A stretch of DNA of 64,000 bases from Arthrobacter sp. 18067 (GCF_902706295.1 NZ_CACSJJ010000002.1:278321-342320); one strand, 5' to 3'. Numbered from the stretch's first letter, positions 35,439-43,572 are shown. The notes: generated by a model not told the origin, from the letters alone. Program-made: numbers and translations.

Positions 35439-35729
35439 CTAGAGCGGAAAATCAACGGCGATGATCTGCTCGCTGTTGGGAAACGAGTACTTCTTGAGTG
35501 GCTCATGAAGCGCGTGCGTGTTGTAGACCTCGATGTCCTCGACGGATTTGAAGTCAGCCACAATGGCGTAATCGAAGGAACGGTCGTGGCGGAGTACGTC
35601 GGCGCCGTGGGTGAGCTTCACCAGCCCGGGGATGTTGCCGTCCATCCGGTTCAACCCCGCTATCCAGGCAGCCTTGTCCGCATCGGGGAAGTCGTCCTTG
35701 AACTTGAAGAGCACTGCGTGGCGGATCAT
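35439..35729 (-). CDS. Dabb (stress-responsive alpha/beta barrel) domain protein
   Basis: A 96-residue single-domain protein. The ferredoxin-like Dabb fold is indicated by IRHAVLFKFKDDFPDADKAAW, then a central LTHGADVLRHDRSFDYAIVADFKS and a final YNTHALHEPLKKY segment. These proteins form dimeric barrels. Some act as cyclases or aldol-type enzymes on aromatic polyketides, while others have no known activity. The start overlaps the flavoprotein stop by 4 nt, so it is tightly coupled to that enzyme. A function in handling the oxidised product is an inference. Confidence 0.88.
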   Translation of the reverse strand: MIRHAVLFKFKDDFPDADKAAWIAGLNRMDGNIPGLVKLTHGADVLRHDRSFDYAIVADFKSVEDIEVYNTHALHEPLKKYSFPNSEQIIAVDFPL

Positions 35730-37390
35730 GCTCCAACTCCTGCCCGGACGTCAGCGGCGGTGTATTCTGCCGGTTGGCCCGAGATGGTGCGGCCGGCCAG
35801 GTAGCCCATGGTCATGATCGGGCCCAGCGTGGCACCGGCGCCCGGGTAGCCCGCAGCATAGGCGTTCTCCGTGGTGTTTCCGGCGGCGAACAGTCCGGGG
35901 ATGGGTTGGCCGTCCACGTCCAACACCCTTGCCAAACCGTCAGTGGCGACGCCTCCGTTGCTGCCGAAGGCTCCGTTGACAACTTCCATCGCGTAGAACG
36001 GGCCAGTTTGGAGCGGGCCGAGGGACGGGTTGGGCCAGGGGCACTCGTCGTCGCCCCAGTACTTGTCGTAGGCACTCTCACCACGGCCGAAGTCGGGGTC
36101 CTCGCCTCTGACTGCGTAGTGGTTGAACCGCTGCACAGTAGCAGCAAGGTTCTCCGCAGGCACCCCGATCTTGGCGGCAAGTTCCCCCAGCGTGGGAGCC
36201 TGTATCAGGTAAGCCGGCGTCGGCTGGCCCGCCCGATGTGCAAGGACCCCGTACCGTTCCAGATAGCTGTGATCGAACACCACATGTGCCGGGGTGTTCA
36301 ACGTCTGGTTGTTGGGCGAGTCCCACGACTGAAGGCAGCGCGCCAGGTCGTTGTAGTTTTGGGACTCGTTGGCAAAACGGCGGCCGTGGCGGTTGACCAT
36401 CAGCGAACCTGGCCCCTGCCGTTCGAAGCGAAGCAGCGTTCCAACCGGCGCGCCGTCCCTGGTCTCGCCCGTGATGGACATCGGCGCCCACCAGGCTTCC
36501 CGGGTTCCCCGCGTCTGGGCCCCTACCCGCTGTGCCATCTTGAGGCCATCTCCGGTATTCGAGGGAGGCGAGCACATGATGTACAGGCGCGATGCCAACA
36601 GTGAATCCGCCAGGGCCTTGTCCCATTCAAATCCGCCCGTAGCCAGCACGACGCCGTCGTTGGCGTGGAAAGTCTCGCCCGACTCGAGTTGGACGCCAAC
36701 TACTTTGCCGCCGTCGTTCACTAGCCGATGCCCGCGGGCGCCAACCACCAGCGCTGCATCATCACGGACCAGGCTCGCCAACAACATCGAAACCAGCGCC
36801 TGGCCCTTGGCAACGAGCCCCTCATCCTGCCGTTGGCCCAACTCCGCCCAGGGAAACTTGGTGAAAGCACCCCAGGTTTCGTATTCCTGCATGGTGAACG
36901 GAGCCCGGCCGTCAGAGCGCACATGGACCGCAAGTTCGCCGAGCGCTTCGCGGATGTTGTACAGCTCAGGCTCAACTGTCCGGCCGCCCTCCACGGATCC
37001 CGGCAGATCCTGGCGATAGTCCGGGAAGTTGTCGAGGAAAATGAAACGGACCCCGCATTCGTCTTCCGTGAAACGGAGCATGGTGTCCCCGTGTTCCAAC
37101 GCCGCGTCAAGCAGTTCTTCACGACTGCGGCCCCGGGCCACGGCCCGGATGTACTGTGCGGCGGCCTCCTTTGAGTCGCTCAACCCCGCTTCGCGGGCGT
37201 GATGGTTGTCCGCCACCCACAGCATGCCGCCAGAAACGGCGGAAGTACCGCCAAGCAGTTCGGTCTTTTCAAGTACGACGACGGACTTACCGGCACGTGC
37301 GGCCGTCGCCGCTGCGGTCAGGGCGCCCGCGCCGGAACCAACGACGACGACGTCATAGGTATCGGAGGGTGTGCAGTTCAGGAATTTCAT
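35726..37390 (-). CDS. FAD-binding dehydrogenase, ketosteroid-dehydrogenase/fumarate-reductase type
   Basis: A 554-residue flavoprotein. The FAD Rossmann motif is VVGSGAGALTAAATAARAG at about 17-35, with GGTSAVSGGMLW shortly after and the C-terminal flavin segment GLFAAGNTTENAYAAGYPGAG near 505-525. The overall plan is that of 3-ketosteroid-delta1-dehydrogenase and fumarate-reductase flavoprotein subunits, which abstract or add hydrogens at a C-C bond beside a carbonyl. The substrate is unknown. GAGGT precedes the ATG. It lies between the SDR gene and a 4-nt overlapping Dabb gene, within a likely catabolic operon. Confidence 0.9.
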   Translation of the reverse strand: MKFLNCTPSDTYDVVVVGSGAGALTAAATAARAGKSVVVLEKTELLGGTSAVSGGMLWVADNHHAREAGLSDSKEAAAQYIRAVARGRSREELLDAALEHGDTMLRFTEDECGVRFIFLDNFPDYRQDLPGSVEGGRTVEPELYNIREALGELAVHVRSDGRAPFTMQEYETWGAFTKFPWAELGQRQDEGLVAKGQALVSMLLASLVRDDAALVVGARGHRLVNDGGKVVGVQLESGETFHANDGVVLATGGFEWDKALADSLLASRLYIMCSPPSNTGDGLKMAQRVGAQTRGTREAWWAPMSITGETRDGAPVGTLLRFERQGPGSLMVNRHGRRFANESQNYNDLARCLQSWDSPNNQTLNTPAHVVFDHSYLERYGVLAHRAGQPTPAYLIQAPTLGELAAKIGVPAENLAATVQRFNHYAVRGEDPDFGRGESAYDKYWGDDECPWPNPSLGPLQTGPFYAMEVVNGAFGSNGGVATDGLARVLDVDGQPIPGLFAAGNTTENAYAAGYPGAGATLGPIMTMGYLAGRTISGQPAEYTAADVRAGVGA

Positions 37391-37423
37391 GGTGGTACCT
37401 CTCGTTTGGCGTGGTTGGGTGTC

Positions 37424-38209
37424 TCAGACCGCGGTGTAGCCGCCGTCGATGACGAGCTCGGAACCAGTGGTGAACCGGGACTCATCGGAAGCGAGGTAGA
37501 GAACGCCATAGGCGATCTCGTCCGGTTCACCCTGCCGGGGAAGCGGGTTTCCACCGACCAACTGCTTGTAGTACGCCTCCGCGCCGATGTCCGACTGTTC
37601 TGCCGAGCGCCTGCTCATCCGGGTATTCATGGAGCCAGGGTGGATGGAGTTCACCCTTACGCCGTGGGCGCCATAAGCTGCGGCGTCGGACTTGCTGAGG
37701 AGACGGACGGCTCCTTTGGTGGCGTGGTACAGCGGCACGTTTCGCCCGCCGGTCAGTCCATGGATGGAGGAAAAGTTGATGATGCTGCCTGATTTCTTCT
37801 CGATCATGGACGGAACGACGTACTTGGTCAGGAGCCAGACACCTTTGACGTTGACGTCAAAAATAACGTCGAAGTCCTCCACCGTGGCTGTGTGGCTGGC
37901 CCCGGCAGGCCCAATGATGCCTGCGGCATTGACCAGGACATCCGGCCTACCGAGTTCTGCGCTGAGCAGCCGGACTGTTTCGGCAACGCTGGCTTCATCG
38001 GTGACATCGACGTCGTACTCGGTAATGCCGGGGTGGCTGGCCGTGGCGGGCGTTCCGGCCCGGTCCAGGCTGGCAACGGTGGCCCCGTGATCGGCCAGCA
38101 AGCGGGCCGTTGCGCTCCCAAGGTCTCCCCTGCCCCCGGTAATGACGGCCACCTTGCCGGCGACCCGTCGGGCTTTGGCTTCCTGATGTGCCTGCGTTGC
38201 GGTCTCCAT
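37424..38209 (-). CDS. Short-chain dehydrogenase/reductase
   Basis: A 261-residue classical SDR. The NAD(P) motif TGGRGDLGSATA begins near residue 22, NAAG near 95, the catalytic Ser in NFSSIHG near 148 and YHATKG (Tyr-x3-Lys) near 161. A C-terminal DGGYTAV ending is typical of 3-oxoacyl-reductase-like members. The ATG at 38209 has GGAGGAG 6-7 nt upstream; a longer reading to 38335 would pass through the inverted repeat in the upstream region and lacks a ribosome site. It is the first gene of the cluster SDR-flavoprotein-Dabb-transporter and would oxidise or reduce an alcohol/ketone intermediate. Confidence 0.92.
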   Translation of the reverse strand: METATQAHQEAKARRVAGKVAVITGGRGDLGSATARLLADHGATVASLDRAGTPATASHPGITEYDVDVTDEASVAETVRLLSAELGRPDVLVNAAGIIGPAGASHTATVEDFDVIFDVNVKGVWLLTKYVVPSMIEKKSGSIINFSSIHGLTGGRNVPLYHATKGAVRLLSKSDAAAYGAHGVRVNSIHPGSMNTRMSRRSAEQSDIGAEAYYKQLVGGNPLPRQGEPDEIAYGVLYLASDESRFTTGSELVIDGGYTAV

Positions 38210-38327
38210 GACCAACTCCTCCTGCCGCGGCATTGCGGCTGCTGAAACCTGGTTAAGACGCAGGGCAGCACGGAACGGAGCCCAAGGGGGCCGTTTGTGT
38301 GTGGTTACCGGGCGAAATGCCCTGCTG

Positions 38328-38362
38328 GGTTCCACTCTGCCAGCGAGCGTGTGAGTGGAACC
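38328..38362. promoter_or_regulatory. Perfect 10-bp inverted repeat upstream of the SDR operon
   Basis: GGTTCCACTC (38328-38337) and GAGTGGAACC (38353-38362) are separated by 15 nt. It lies between the SDR start and the IclR stop. It could be an operator for the IclR regulator encoded next to it, or a U-less terminator of the IclR gene. The rest of 38210-38385 shows no gene. Confidence 0.5.
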
Positions 38363-38385
38363 ACAGCGTTACCGATGAACGGGAA

Positions 38386-39180
38386 TCAGATGCTTCCATT
38401 GCTTTGGCGGAGGGCGCCTTTGAGCTCTCCCCGCCATCCGAGTGCCCGGGAAATGCCGCGGGCTGCCGTCATCAGGACCGGCACCCGGGTAGCGGCGTTT
38501 TCTTCATTCCTTGGGACCACGACGCTCAGGGCGGCTACCACTGTATTAGCGCGCCCGAAGACGGGGACTGCGATGCCGCTCGATTCGGGGACGATGATCC
38601 CGGGCATGGAGGCGAATCCGCGTTGCCGGATGCCGGCCAGATGGCGGCGGAGTTCAGCAGGATTGGTGAGCGTGGCTTCGGTGAATTTTTCCAGCGTTCG
38701 TCCCAGGAACAGGTCCTGGTAGGCAGGCGGAGAATAGGCCAGCAGCACCAAGCCGGAGGAGGTTCCGTGAACCGGCAGGCGGCCGGCAACCTTGGTGATG
38801 TCCACCATGGAATCCCGCGAGCCGATCCGTTCGATGTAGAGAACTTCGTCGGAGTCCAGGATCCCCAAAGTGGTGGAGTGCTGGACTACCGATTGCACGT
38901 CCTCCATGAAGGGCAGGGCCGCTTCACGGAGGCCAACCATCCGTGAGCTCCTGGACACCAATTCCCACAGCCGCGTGCCGATCCGAACCTCGGCGCTTGC
39001 TTCCCGCTCCAGCAACCCTTCGGCGAGGAGTTCGTCCACCAGGCGGTACGTCGTCGTGACGGGGAGCCCTGAACGCCTGGCCAAGGTGGCGACGCTCATG
39101 GTGCGGTGCGCGTCATCGAACGCACCGACCAACCGGACTACGCGCCGGATAACCGACTCCCCCGAGGACGAGTTGGCCAC
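38386..39180 (-). CDS. IclR-family transcriptional regulator
   Basis: A 264-residue regulator. The N-terminal winged helix holds SVATLARRSGLPVTTTYRLVDELLAEGLLER in segments around residues 28-60. The C-terminal IclR effector domain contains the VLYIERIGSRD segment near 115 and the PGIIVPESSGIAVPVFGRANTVVAALSV region near 195-220, read in parts. IclR proteins usually control adjacent aromatic or carboxylate catabolic genes. It lies just upstream of the SDR/flavoprotein operon on the same strand and is the obvious candidate regulator. The GTG start follows the GntR stop by a single base, so the two regulators are translated from one mRNA. Confidence 0.9.
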   Translation of the reverse strand: MANSSSGESVIRRVVRLVGAFDDAHRTMSVATLARRSGLPVTTTYRLVDELLAEGLLEREASAEVRIGTRLWELVSRSSRMVGLREAALPFMEDVQSVVQHSTTLGILDSDEVLYIERIGSRDSMVDITKVAGRLPVHGTSSGLVLLAYSPPAYQDLFLGRTLEKFTEATLTNPAELRRHLAGIRQRGFASMPGIIVPESSGIAVPVFGRANTVVAALSVVVPRNEENAATRVPVLMTAARGISRALGWRGELKGALRQSNGSI

Positions 39181-39181
39181 A

Positions 39182-39904
39182 TCAGGCTCCGGACTTCACG
39201 CGGGATACGAACCGGAACCTGTCCCCGCGAAACGCGCTGCGGGTCCACTCCACCGGGGCTCCAGCGGCGTCGCGTGCCAGGCGATGGACCACCAGCAAGG
39301 GCGCCCCCATCTCGATTCCCAACAGCCTGACATCGGCCGGACCAGCGAGCGCGGTCTCCACGGTGTCCTCGACGTCGGCGATATGGATCCCGTAGACATC
39401 TGCCAATACGGCGTACAGCGAGCCCGCCTTGGCGAGGTTCGACTTGAATCTCGGAAGCTTGCCGGGCAGCCGGGCGATCTCGTGCGCCAGCGGTTCCCCG
39501 TCAATCAAGCGGATGCGCTCAAGCCGGGTCACCGGATCGCCTTGGTCAAGACCCAGGTGGGCTGCGACGTCGGTGTCGGACTTCACGATGTCGAGGGCCA
39601 GCACCCTGGAATCCGGACGCAAACCTTGATTGCGGGCATCATCGGAGAAGGACGTCAACTGCCTGACGTGCGTCACTTTGGGGGGCGCGACGAACGTGCC
39701 GTGCCCCTGGATGCGGCCCAATTTCCCCTCTGCCACGAGCTCACTGATTGCTTGCCTGACGGTGGTGCGTGACGTCGCGTATTTCTCGGCGAGCGCACGC
39801 TCCGTGGGGATGAGCGTACCGGGCTGGAGACCGGCGATAAGGCCAAGTACTTCGATCTTGAGGAGGTAGTACTTGGGCGTTGCCGCCCCGACGTCTGTGG
39901 ACAT
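39182..39904 (-). CDS. GntR/HutC-family regulator, DasR-like
   Basis: A 240-residue regulator. The N-terminal winged helix includes PTERALAEKYATSRTTVRQA near residues 34-53 and GRIQGHGTFVAPP at its end. The UTRA effector domain follows (DPVTRLERIRLIDGEPLAHE near 115-135). The arrangement is that of DasR/NagR proteins, which sense phosphorylated amino sugars. Two DasR-type palindromes lie in the divergent region toward the sugar transporter. I chose the ATG at 39904 for its AGGA 8 nt upstream; earlier starts at 39913 and 39931 are possible. It probably represses itself and the transporter/kinase genes. It is followed after 1 nt by an IclR gene. Confidence 0.9.
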   Translation of the reverse strand: MSTDVGAATPKYYLLKIEVLGLIAGLQPGTLIPTERALAEKYATSRTTVRQAISELVAEGKLGRIQGHGTFVAPPKVTHVRQLTSFSDDARNQGLRPDSRVLALDIVKSDTDVAAHLGLDQGDPVTRLERIRLIDGEPLAHEIARLPGKLPRFKSNLAKAGSLYAVLADVYGIHIADVEDTVETALAGPADVRLLGIEMGAPLLVVHRLARDAAGAPVEWTRSAFRGDRFRFVSRVKSGA

Positions 39905-39927
39905 ATTGGACATCCTACTTGTAGACA

Positions 39928-39933
39928 ACACTA
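39928..39933 (-). promoter_or_regulatory. Candidate -10 of the GntR regulator gene
   Basis: TAGTGT on the minus strand, abutting the operator at 39933-39948. The operator would then cover the spacer between -10 and -35. No convincing -35 is present. Confidence 0.4.
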
Positions 39934-39948
39934 TTGGTCTATGCCAAT
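39933..39948. promoter_or_regulatory. DasR-like operator 1
   Basis: ATTGGTCTATGCCAAT, a near-perfect palindrome matching the DasR/NagR consensus core TGGTCTA-n-ACCA. It lies in the intergenic region between the GntR gene and the sugar transporter, over the regulator's own promoter. Confidence 0.8.
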
Positions 39949-39957
39949 CTTGAGCAG

Positions 39958-39973
39958 GTTGGTCTAAACCAAT
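39958..39973. promoter_or_regulatory. DasR-like operator 2
   Basis: GTTGGTCTAAACCAAT, a second palindrome of the same type whose start is 25 bp after that of operator 1. It lies about 50 bp before the transporter start, where it could block the transporter promoter. Paired sites favour cooperative binding. Confidence 0.8.
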
Positions 39974-40024
39974 TCCGGAACCAATCCGGCAAGACCCTAC
40001 TTTTCCACAGATTCAAGGACAAAG

Positions 40025-41461
40025 ATGTCGATCCTGCACGACCTACGGCAAACACCCCGGCTCGGGCTCCTGGTGGGCGGCGCTGCCGCAACCGTCGGAG
40101 TGATTTACGGCTACGACATGTCGAATATTGCCGGTGCGCTCCTGTTCATCACCAAGCAGTTCAACCTCACCACTTCCCAGCAGGAACTGGTGACCACCGC
40201 CGTCGTTGCAGGAGAAGTCCTCGGTGCGCTGGTGGGCGGTTGGCTCTCCAACCGTCTTGGCCGCAAAGCCTGCATGGTGGGCCTCGCCGTGGGTTACGCG
40301 CTTTTCGCCGTGCTCAGCGCAATGTCGAACGATGTTCCCACCCTGCTGATCGCACGGCTCCTCCTGGGCCTGACCATCGGGGTGTCCGTGGTGGTCGTCC
40401 CGGTTTTCGTCGCCGAGTCTGCGCCGGCCAAAGTTCGCGGCGCCCTCCTGGTTGCTTATCAAGTGGCAACTGTCATCGGAATTATTGTGGGCTATGTGGC
40501 CGCCTATGCCTTGGCCGGCACCGGCTCCTGGCGTTGGATGCTGGGTTTGGCCGCCGTCCCGGCAGTCATTGTCCTGGCCATCGTCATCAAACTCCCGGAT
40601 ACCGCGCGGTGGTACATGATGCGCGGACGGACTGCGGATGCCAGGAGGACGCTCTCCGCCATCGAGCCGGACACGGACGTCGAGGCCGAACTCGCTGAGA
40701 TGCAGCGGGCCATCAGTGAAGAACGCGGGGGTGGCCTTCGCGAAATGCTTCGTACGCCCTACCTGAGGGCAACAGTGTTTGTGGTGGGCTTGGGCTTCTT
40801 CATCCAGATAACAGGGATCAACGCGGTGGTCTACTACAGTCCCCGCATCTTCGAGGCCATGGGCTTCAGCGGCAATGCTGCTCTGCTGCTCCTCCCCGCA
40901 GCAGTTCAGGTTGCTGCTTTGTTTGCTGTCTTCGTGTCCCTGTCCCTGGTGGACCGGTTGGGGCGCCGCCCGGTGCTCCTGACGGGCATCGGCATGATGG
41001 TGGTGGCCAATATCCTCTTGGTAGGTGTCTTCATGGCAGGACAGAACTTCGGCGGCCTGCTCACTGTGCTGGGCTTCCTCGGCGTCCTTCTTTTCACCGT
41101 GGGTTTCACTTTCGGCTTCGGCGCCCTGGTTTGGGTCTACGCCGGCGAGAGCTTTCCTTCGCGGCTGCGTTCCCTCGGAGCGAGCGCCATGCTGACCTCG
41201 GACTTGGTGGCCAACGTACTGGTTGCCGCGTTCTTCCTGACGATGCTGCAGCGACTCGGAGGAGCAGGAACCTTCGCAGTGTTCGGTGTACTGGCTATCC
41301 TCGGGTTTATGTTTGTCCGAAAGTTCGCACCCGAAACGAAGGGACGTCAGTTGGAGGAAATACAGCAGTTCTGGGAAAACGGCGGTAAATGGCCCCACGT
41401 TGAGGCCGGCACCCCTGCCGTTCCTTCAGCCAAAGCCGATGAAGCGGCGGCCATACAGTGA
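40025..41461 (+). CDS. Sugar porter MFS transporter
   Basis: A 478-residue sugar/H+ symporter-like protein with 12 helices. It starts close to helix 1 (AAATVGVIYGYDMSNIAGAL) and has the sugar-porter loop NRLGRKACM after helix 2. Further family marks are VPVFVAESAPAKVRG, the central QITGINAVVYYSPRIFE and the C-terminal PETKGRQLEEI. AAGGA is 7 nt before the ATG. Two DasR-like operators upstream and a sugar kinase downstream point to import of an amino sugar or glucosamine-related compound, which is an inference. The stop overlaps the kinase start by 4 nt. Confidence 0.92.
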   Translation: MSILHDLRQTPRLGLLVGGAAATVGVIYGYDMSNIAGALLFITKQFNLTTSQQELVTTAVVAGEVLGALVGGWLSNRLGRKACMVGLAVGYALFAVLSAMSNDVPTLLIARLLLGLTIGVSVVVVPVFVAESAPAKVRGALLVAYQVATVIGIIVGYVAAYALAGTGSWRWMLGLAAVPAVIVLAIVIKLPDTARWYMMRGRTADARRTLSAIEPDTDVEAELAEMQRAISEERGGGLREMLRTPYLRATVFVVGLGFFIQITGINAVVYYSPRIFEAMGFSGNAALLLLPAAVQVAALFAVFVSLSLVDRLGRRPVLLTGIGMMVVANILLVGVFMAGQNFGGLLTVLGFLGVLLFTVGFTFGFGALVWVYAGESFPSRLRSLGASAMLTSDLVANVLVAAFFLTMLQRLGGAGTFAVFGVLAILGFMFVRKFAPETKGRQLEEIQQFWENGGKWPHVEAGTPAVPSAKADEAAAIQ

Positions 41462-42375
41462 CGCCCGCAGTTCTGGGCCTGCACATCGGCGGTTCCAAGA
41501 CACATGCCGTCCGCTCCGGCGACACACTCCCGAGCCAAGAGCCCGGCGGGGCCGATGCCAAAAACGGCGTCGAGATTACTGAAGCGAGTGCCAACCTTTC
41601 CTCGGTGGGCCATCAGGGCGCCGATGCCGTACTGCGCAGGATTGCCGCAAGCGTCGGCGGCGGAATCGAGGCCGTGTGCGCAGGAGCAGCCGGCGCGGAC
41701 ACCCCGGCAAGCCGGGCAGTTCTGTCCGCCCTGCTCACGGAGCATTTCCCTGGCGCCCGGATCGAGGTGGTCCATGACACGCGGATCGTGCTCGCAGCGG
41801 CCGGACTCGACGCCGGAGCCGTCCTGGTTGCAGGCACCGGATCGGTGGCGTGGGGCCGTAACCATGACGGACGCGAAGCACGCAGCGGTGGATATGGCTA
41901 CCTGCTGGGCGATGAAGGCGGCGGCTACTCAGTGGTCCGTGACGCCGTCCGCGAGGCGCTGCGGGAGTATTATGCGGGGCTGGAACCCGGCACTCTTGTC
42001 CGCGCGCTCATGGCTGCGACGGCCAGCGTGGATGCGTTGCAACTCATGGACTCCTTCTATGCGAAGCCTGAGCCGGACCACTGGGCGGTGCTCGCCCCGC
42101 TGGTCCTTGAACTGGCAACTGAAGGCGATCCTGCTGCCTTGCGGATCCAGGCAGAGGCAGCCCACCATCTGGCCACGCTGGCCCGACAGGTATTGGGAGA
42201 GCTTGGCTTGGACCTGCCGCTGGTTATGGCAGGCAGCTTGTTGGTGAACCACACCCAACTTGCCGGGTCAGTTGCCCGAAAGGTGTCCTTGGAAGATCCG
42301 TCGTCGATCCGGATCCTCACTCAAACCCCAGTCCACGGGGCGGTGGAACTGGCCCGCCAACTCATCCGGAGCTGA
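41458..42375 (+). CDS. BadF/BadG-type sugar kinase, N-acetylglucosamine kinase-like
   Basis: A 305-residue ASKHA-fold kinase. The phosphate-1 loop is LGLHIGGSKTHAV at residues 6-18 and the second glycine segment is VLVAGTGSVAWG near 122-133. GGYGYLLGDEGGGY near 145-158 is characteristic of the GlcNAc kinase/BadF group. It would phosphorylate the sugar brought in by the adjacent transporter with ATP. The GTG start overlaps the transporter stop in a GTGA. The gene pair and the DasR-like regulation fit GlcNAc or glucosamine use, but the exact sugar is not proven. Confidence 0.87.
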   Translation: MTPAVLGLHIGGSKTHAVRSGDTLPSQEPGGADAKNGVEITEASANLSSVGHQGADAVLRRIAASVGGGIEAVCAGAAGADTPASRAVLSALLTEHFPGARIEVVHDTRIVLAAAGLDAGAVLVAGTGSVAWGRNHDGREARSGGYGYLLGDEGGGYSVVRDAVREALREYYAGLEPGTLVRALMAATASVDALQLMDSFYAKPEPDHWAVLAPLVLELATEGDPAALRIQAEAAHHLATLARQVLGELGLDLPLVMAGSLLVNHTQLAGSVARKVSLEDPSSIRILTQTPVHGAVELARQLIRS

Positions 42376-42409
42376 TAGCGGGGCAGGTGATCCGGACCGT
42401 TATCCGGAG

Positions 42410-42415
42410 TAGTCT
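42410..42415 (+). promoter_or_regulatory. -10 element ahead of a leaderless mini-ORF
   Basis: TAGTCT, exactly 6 nt before the ATG at 42422. By the pattern seen throughout the window the transcript should begin at that ATG, although the ATG opens only an eight-codon ORF. No good -35 is seen. Confidence 0.55.
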
Positions 42416-42421
42416 GGATTC

Positions 42422-42448
42422 ATGCCTTTCACGTGTGGTGGTTGGTAG
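42422..42448 (+). CDS. Predicted leaderless 8-residue leader peptide (uORF)
   Basis: ATG at 42422 opens MPFTCGGW and stops with TAG at 42446-42448, two nucleotides before the GTG of the LolA-like gene. The preceding -10 element is positioned to place the transcription start on this ATG, so it should be translated. Termination so close to the next start suggests reinitiation coupling. It carries one cysteine codon. No attenuator hairpin is evident. Leaderless mini-ORFs are known in Actinobacteria, but this one is a prediction. Confidence 0.45.
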   Translation: MPFTCGGW

Positions 42449-42450
42449 CA

Positions 42451-43572
42451 GTGGCGCGGACCAAGCAGCGGTGGCTGCCGGCCGTCCTGATCACCCTTGT
42501 GGTGGCGATGGCGGTATTGTTCGGCTCAGTACAGGCCAGCGCCACAGTGTCCCTCCCGCCCAGGACCGCTGACGAGATCCTGGCCATGATCGCGCGCACG
42601 GAGGTGCGGGCATTGTCCGGCACCGTGGAACAGACCGCCGAACTTGGGTTACCTGAAGTTCCTGCGACAGGAGCGGGGGTTGCCCCGGGATCGGCCTCGG
42701 CCATGGAATTGTTGACCGGCTCGCACACGGCCCGGGTTTACCTTGACGGCCCGTTCAAGGCCCGGTTGCAGCTCCTGGACCGCCTGGCTGAGCGTGACGT
42801 CGTGGTCAACGGAGGCGACGCATGGTTCTACAACTCGGCGGACAACAGCGCGACGCATCTGACCGCCCCGGTGCCAAGCAGTGCGGAAGTCCCGTCCTTC
42901 GCGGGGCCGAGGGAATCGCTCCCTCCCACGCCATCGCCGGACATGTCTGCGCGGGACGTGCCCACTCCGGAGGCCATGGCAAGCCGTTTCCTTGCTGCAA
43001 TTGACGACACCACAGAGGTATCCGTCGGCGAGTCCTCCTCTGTTGCCGGCCGCAGCGCTTACCGTGTGAGCCTGCACCCGCGCAGCACGGAAACCTTGGT
43101 TGACTCCGTGACCATCGACGTCGACTCGGAGACCGGCCTTCCGTTGGGCGTCGAAGTTCGCGCCAAAGGTCAATCTGAACCTGCGTATTCGCTCGCCTTT
43201 ACTGAGCTGCACCTGTCCACACCGGATGCTGCGTTGTTCGAGTTCGCCCCACCTCCGGGCGCCACTGTGATGGAGAAGGCACTCCCGGCCAAGCCCGTTC
43301 CCACTATGCCGACACCTGAGGGCTCCCCGGCTACCAGCCAGCCCCGCCCCTCGGTCACAGGACAGGGCTGGGATTCGATCATTGCCTTGCCCGCCGGATC
43401 TGCTCCGCCCGAGCTCACCTCCAATCCCCAGTTCGCGCAAACGATGCAGCCGGTTCCCGGCGGCCGGGCCTTGACGACATCGCTGGTGAGCGTACTGATT
43501 CTCGACGACGGCCGCATCTACGCGGGCCTGGTGCCCCTGGAACGGCTTCAGTCAGCCGCTGCCGCACAGTGA
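42451..43572 (+). CDS. LolA/RseB-like exported protein
   Basis: A 373-residue exported protein. An N-terminal signal or anchor helix (LPAVLITLVVAMAVLFGS) is followed by a LolA-like half-barrel of about residues 45-270. It contains HTARVYLDGPFKARLQLLD, RDVVVNGGDAWFYNSADNSATHL and TIDVDSETGLPLGVEV. The C-terminal 100 residues are Pro-rich and then globular. Actinobacterial relatives are annotated as sigma-E-regulator/LolA-like lipid-binding proteins. The GTG start follows the mini-ORF stop by 2 nt; an in-frame GTG at 42433 is less favoured. It overlaps the ABC ATPase gene by 4 nt, suggesting it delivers or senses a substrate for that exporter. Confidence 0.8.
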   Translation: MARTKQRWLPAVLITLVVAMAVLFGSVQASATVSLPPRTADEILAMIARTEVRALSGTVEQTAELGLPEVPATGAGVAPGSASAMELLTGSHTARVYLDGPFKARLQLLDRLAERDVVVNGGDAWFYNSADNSATHLTAPVPSSAEVPSFAGPRESLPPTPSPDMSARDVPTPEAMASRFLAAIDDTTEVSVGESSSVAGRSAYRVSLHPRSTETLVDSVTIDVDSETGLPLGVEVRAKGQSEPAYSLAFTELHLSTPDAALFEFAPPPGATVMEKALPAKPVPTMPTPEGSPATSQPRPSVTGQGWDSIIALPAGSAPPELTSNPQFAQTMQPVPGGRALTTSLVSVLILDDGRIYAGLVPLERLQSAAAAQ

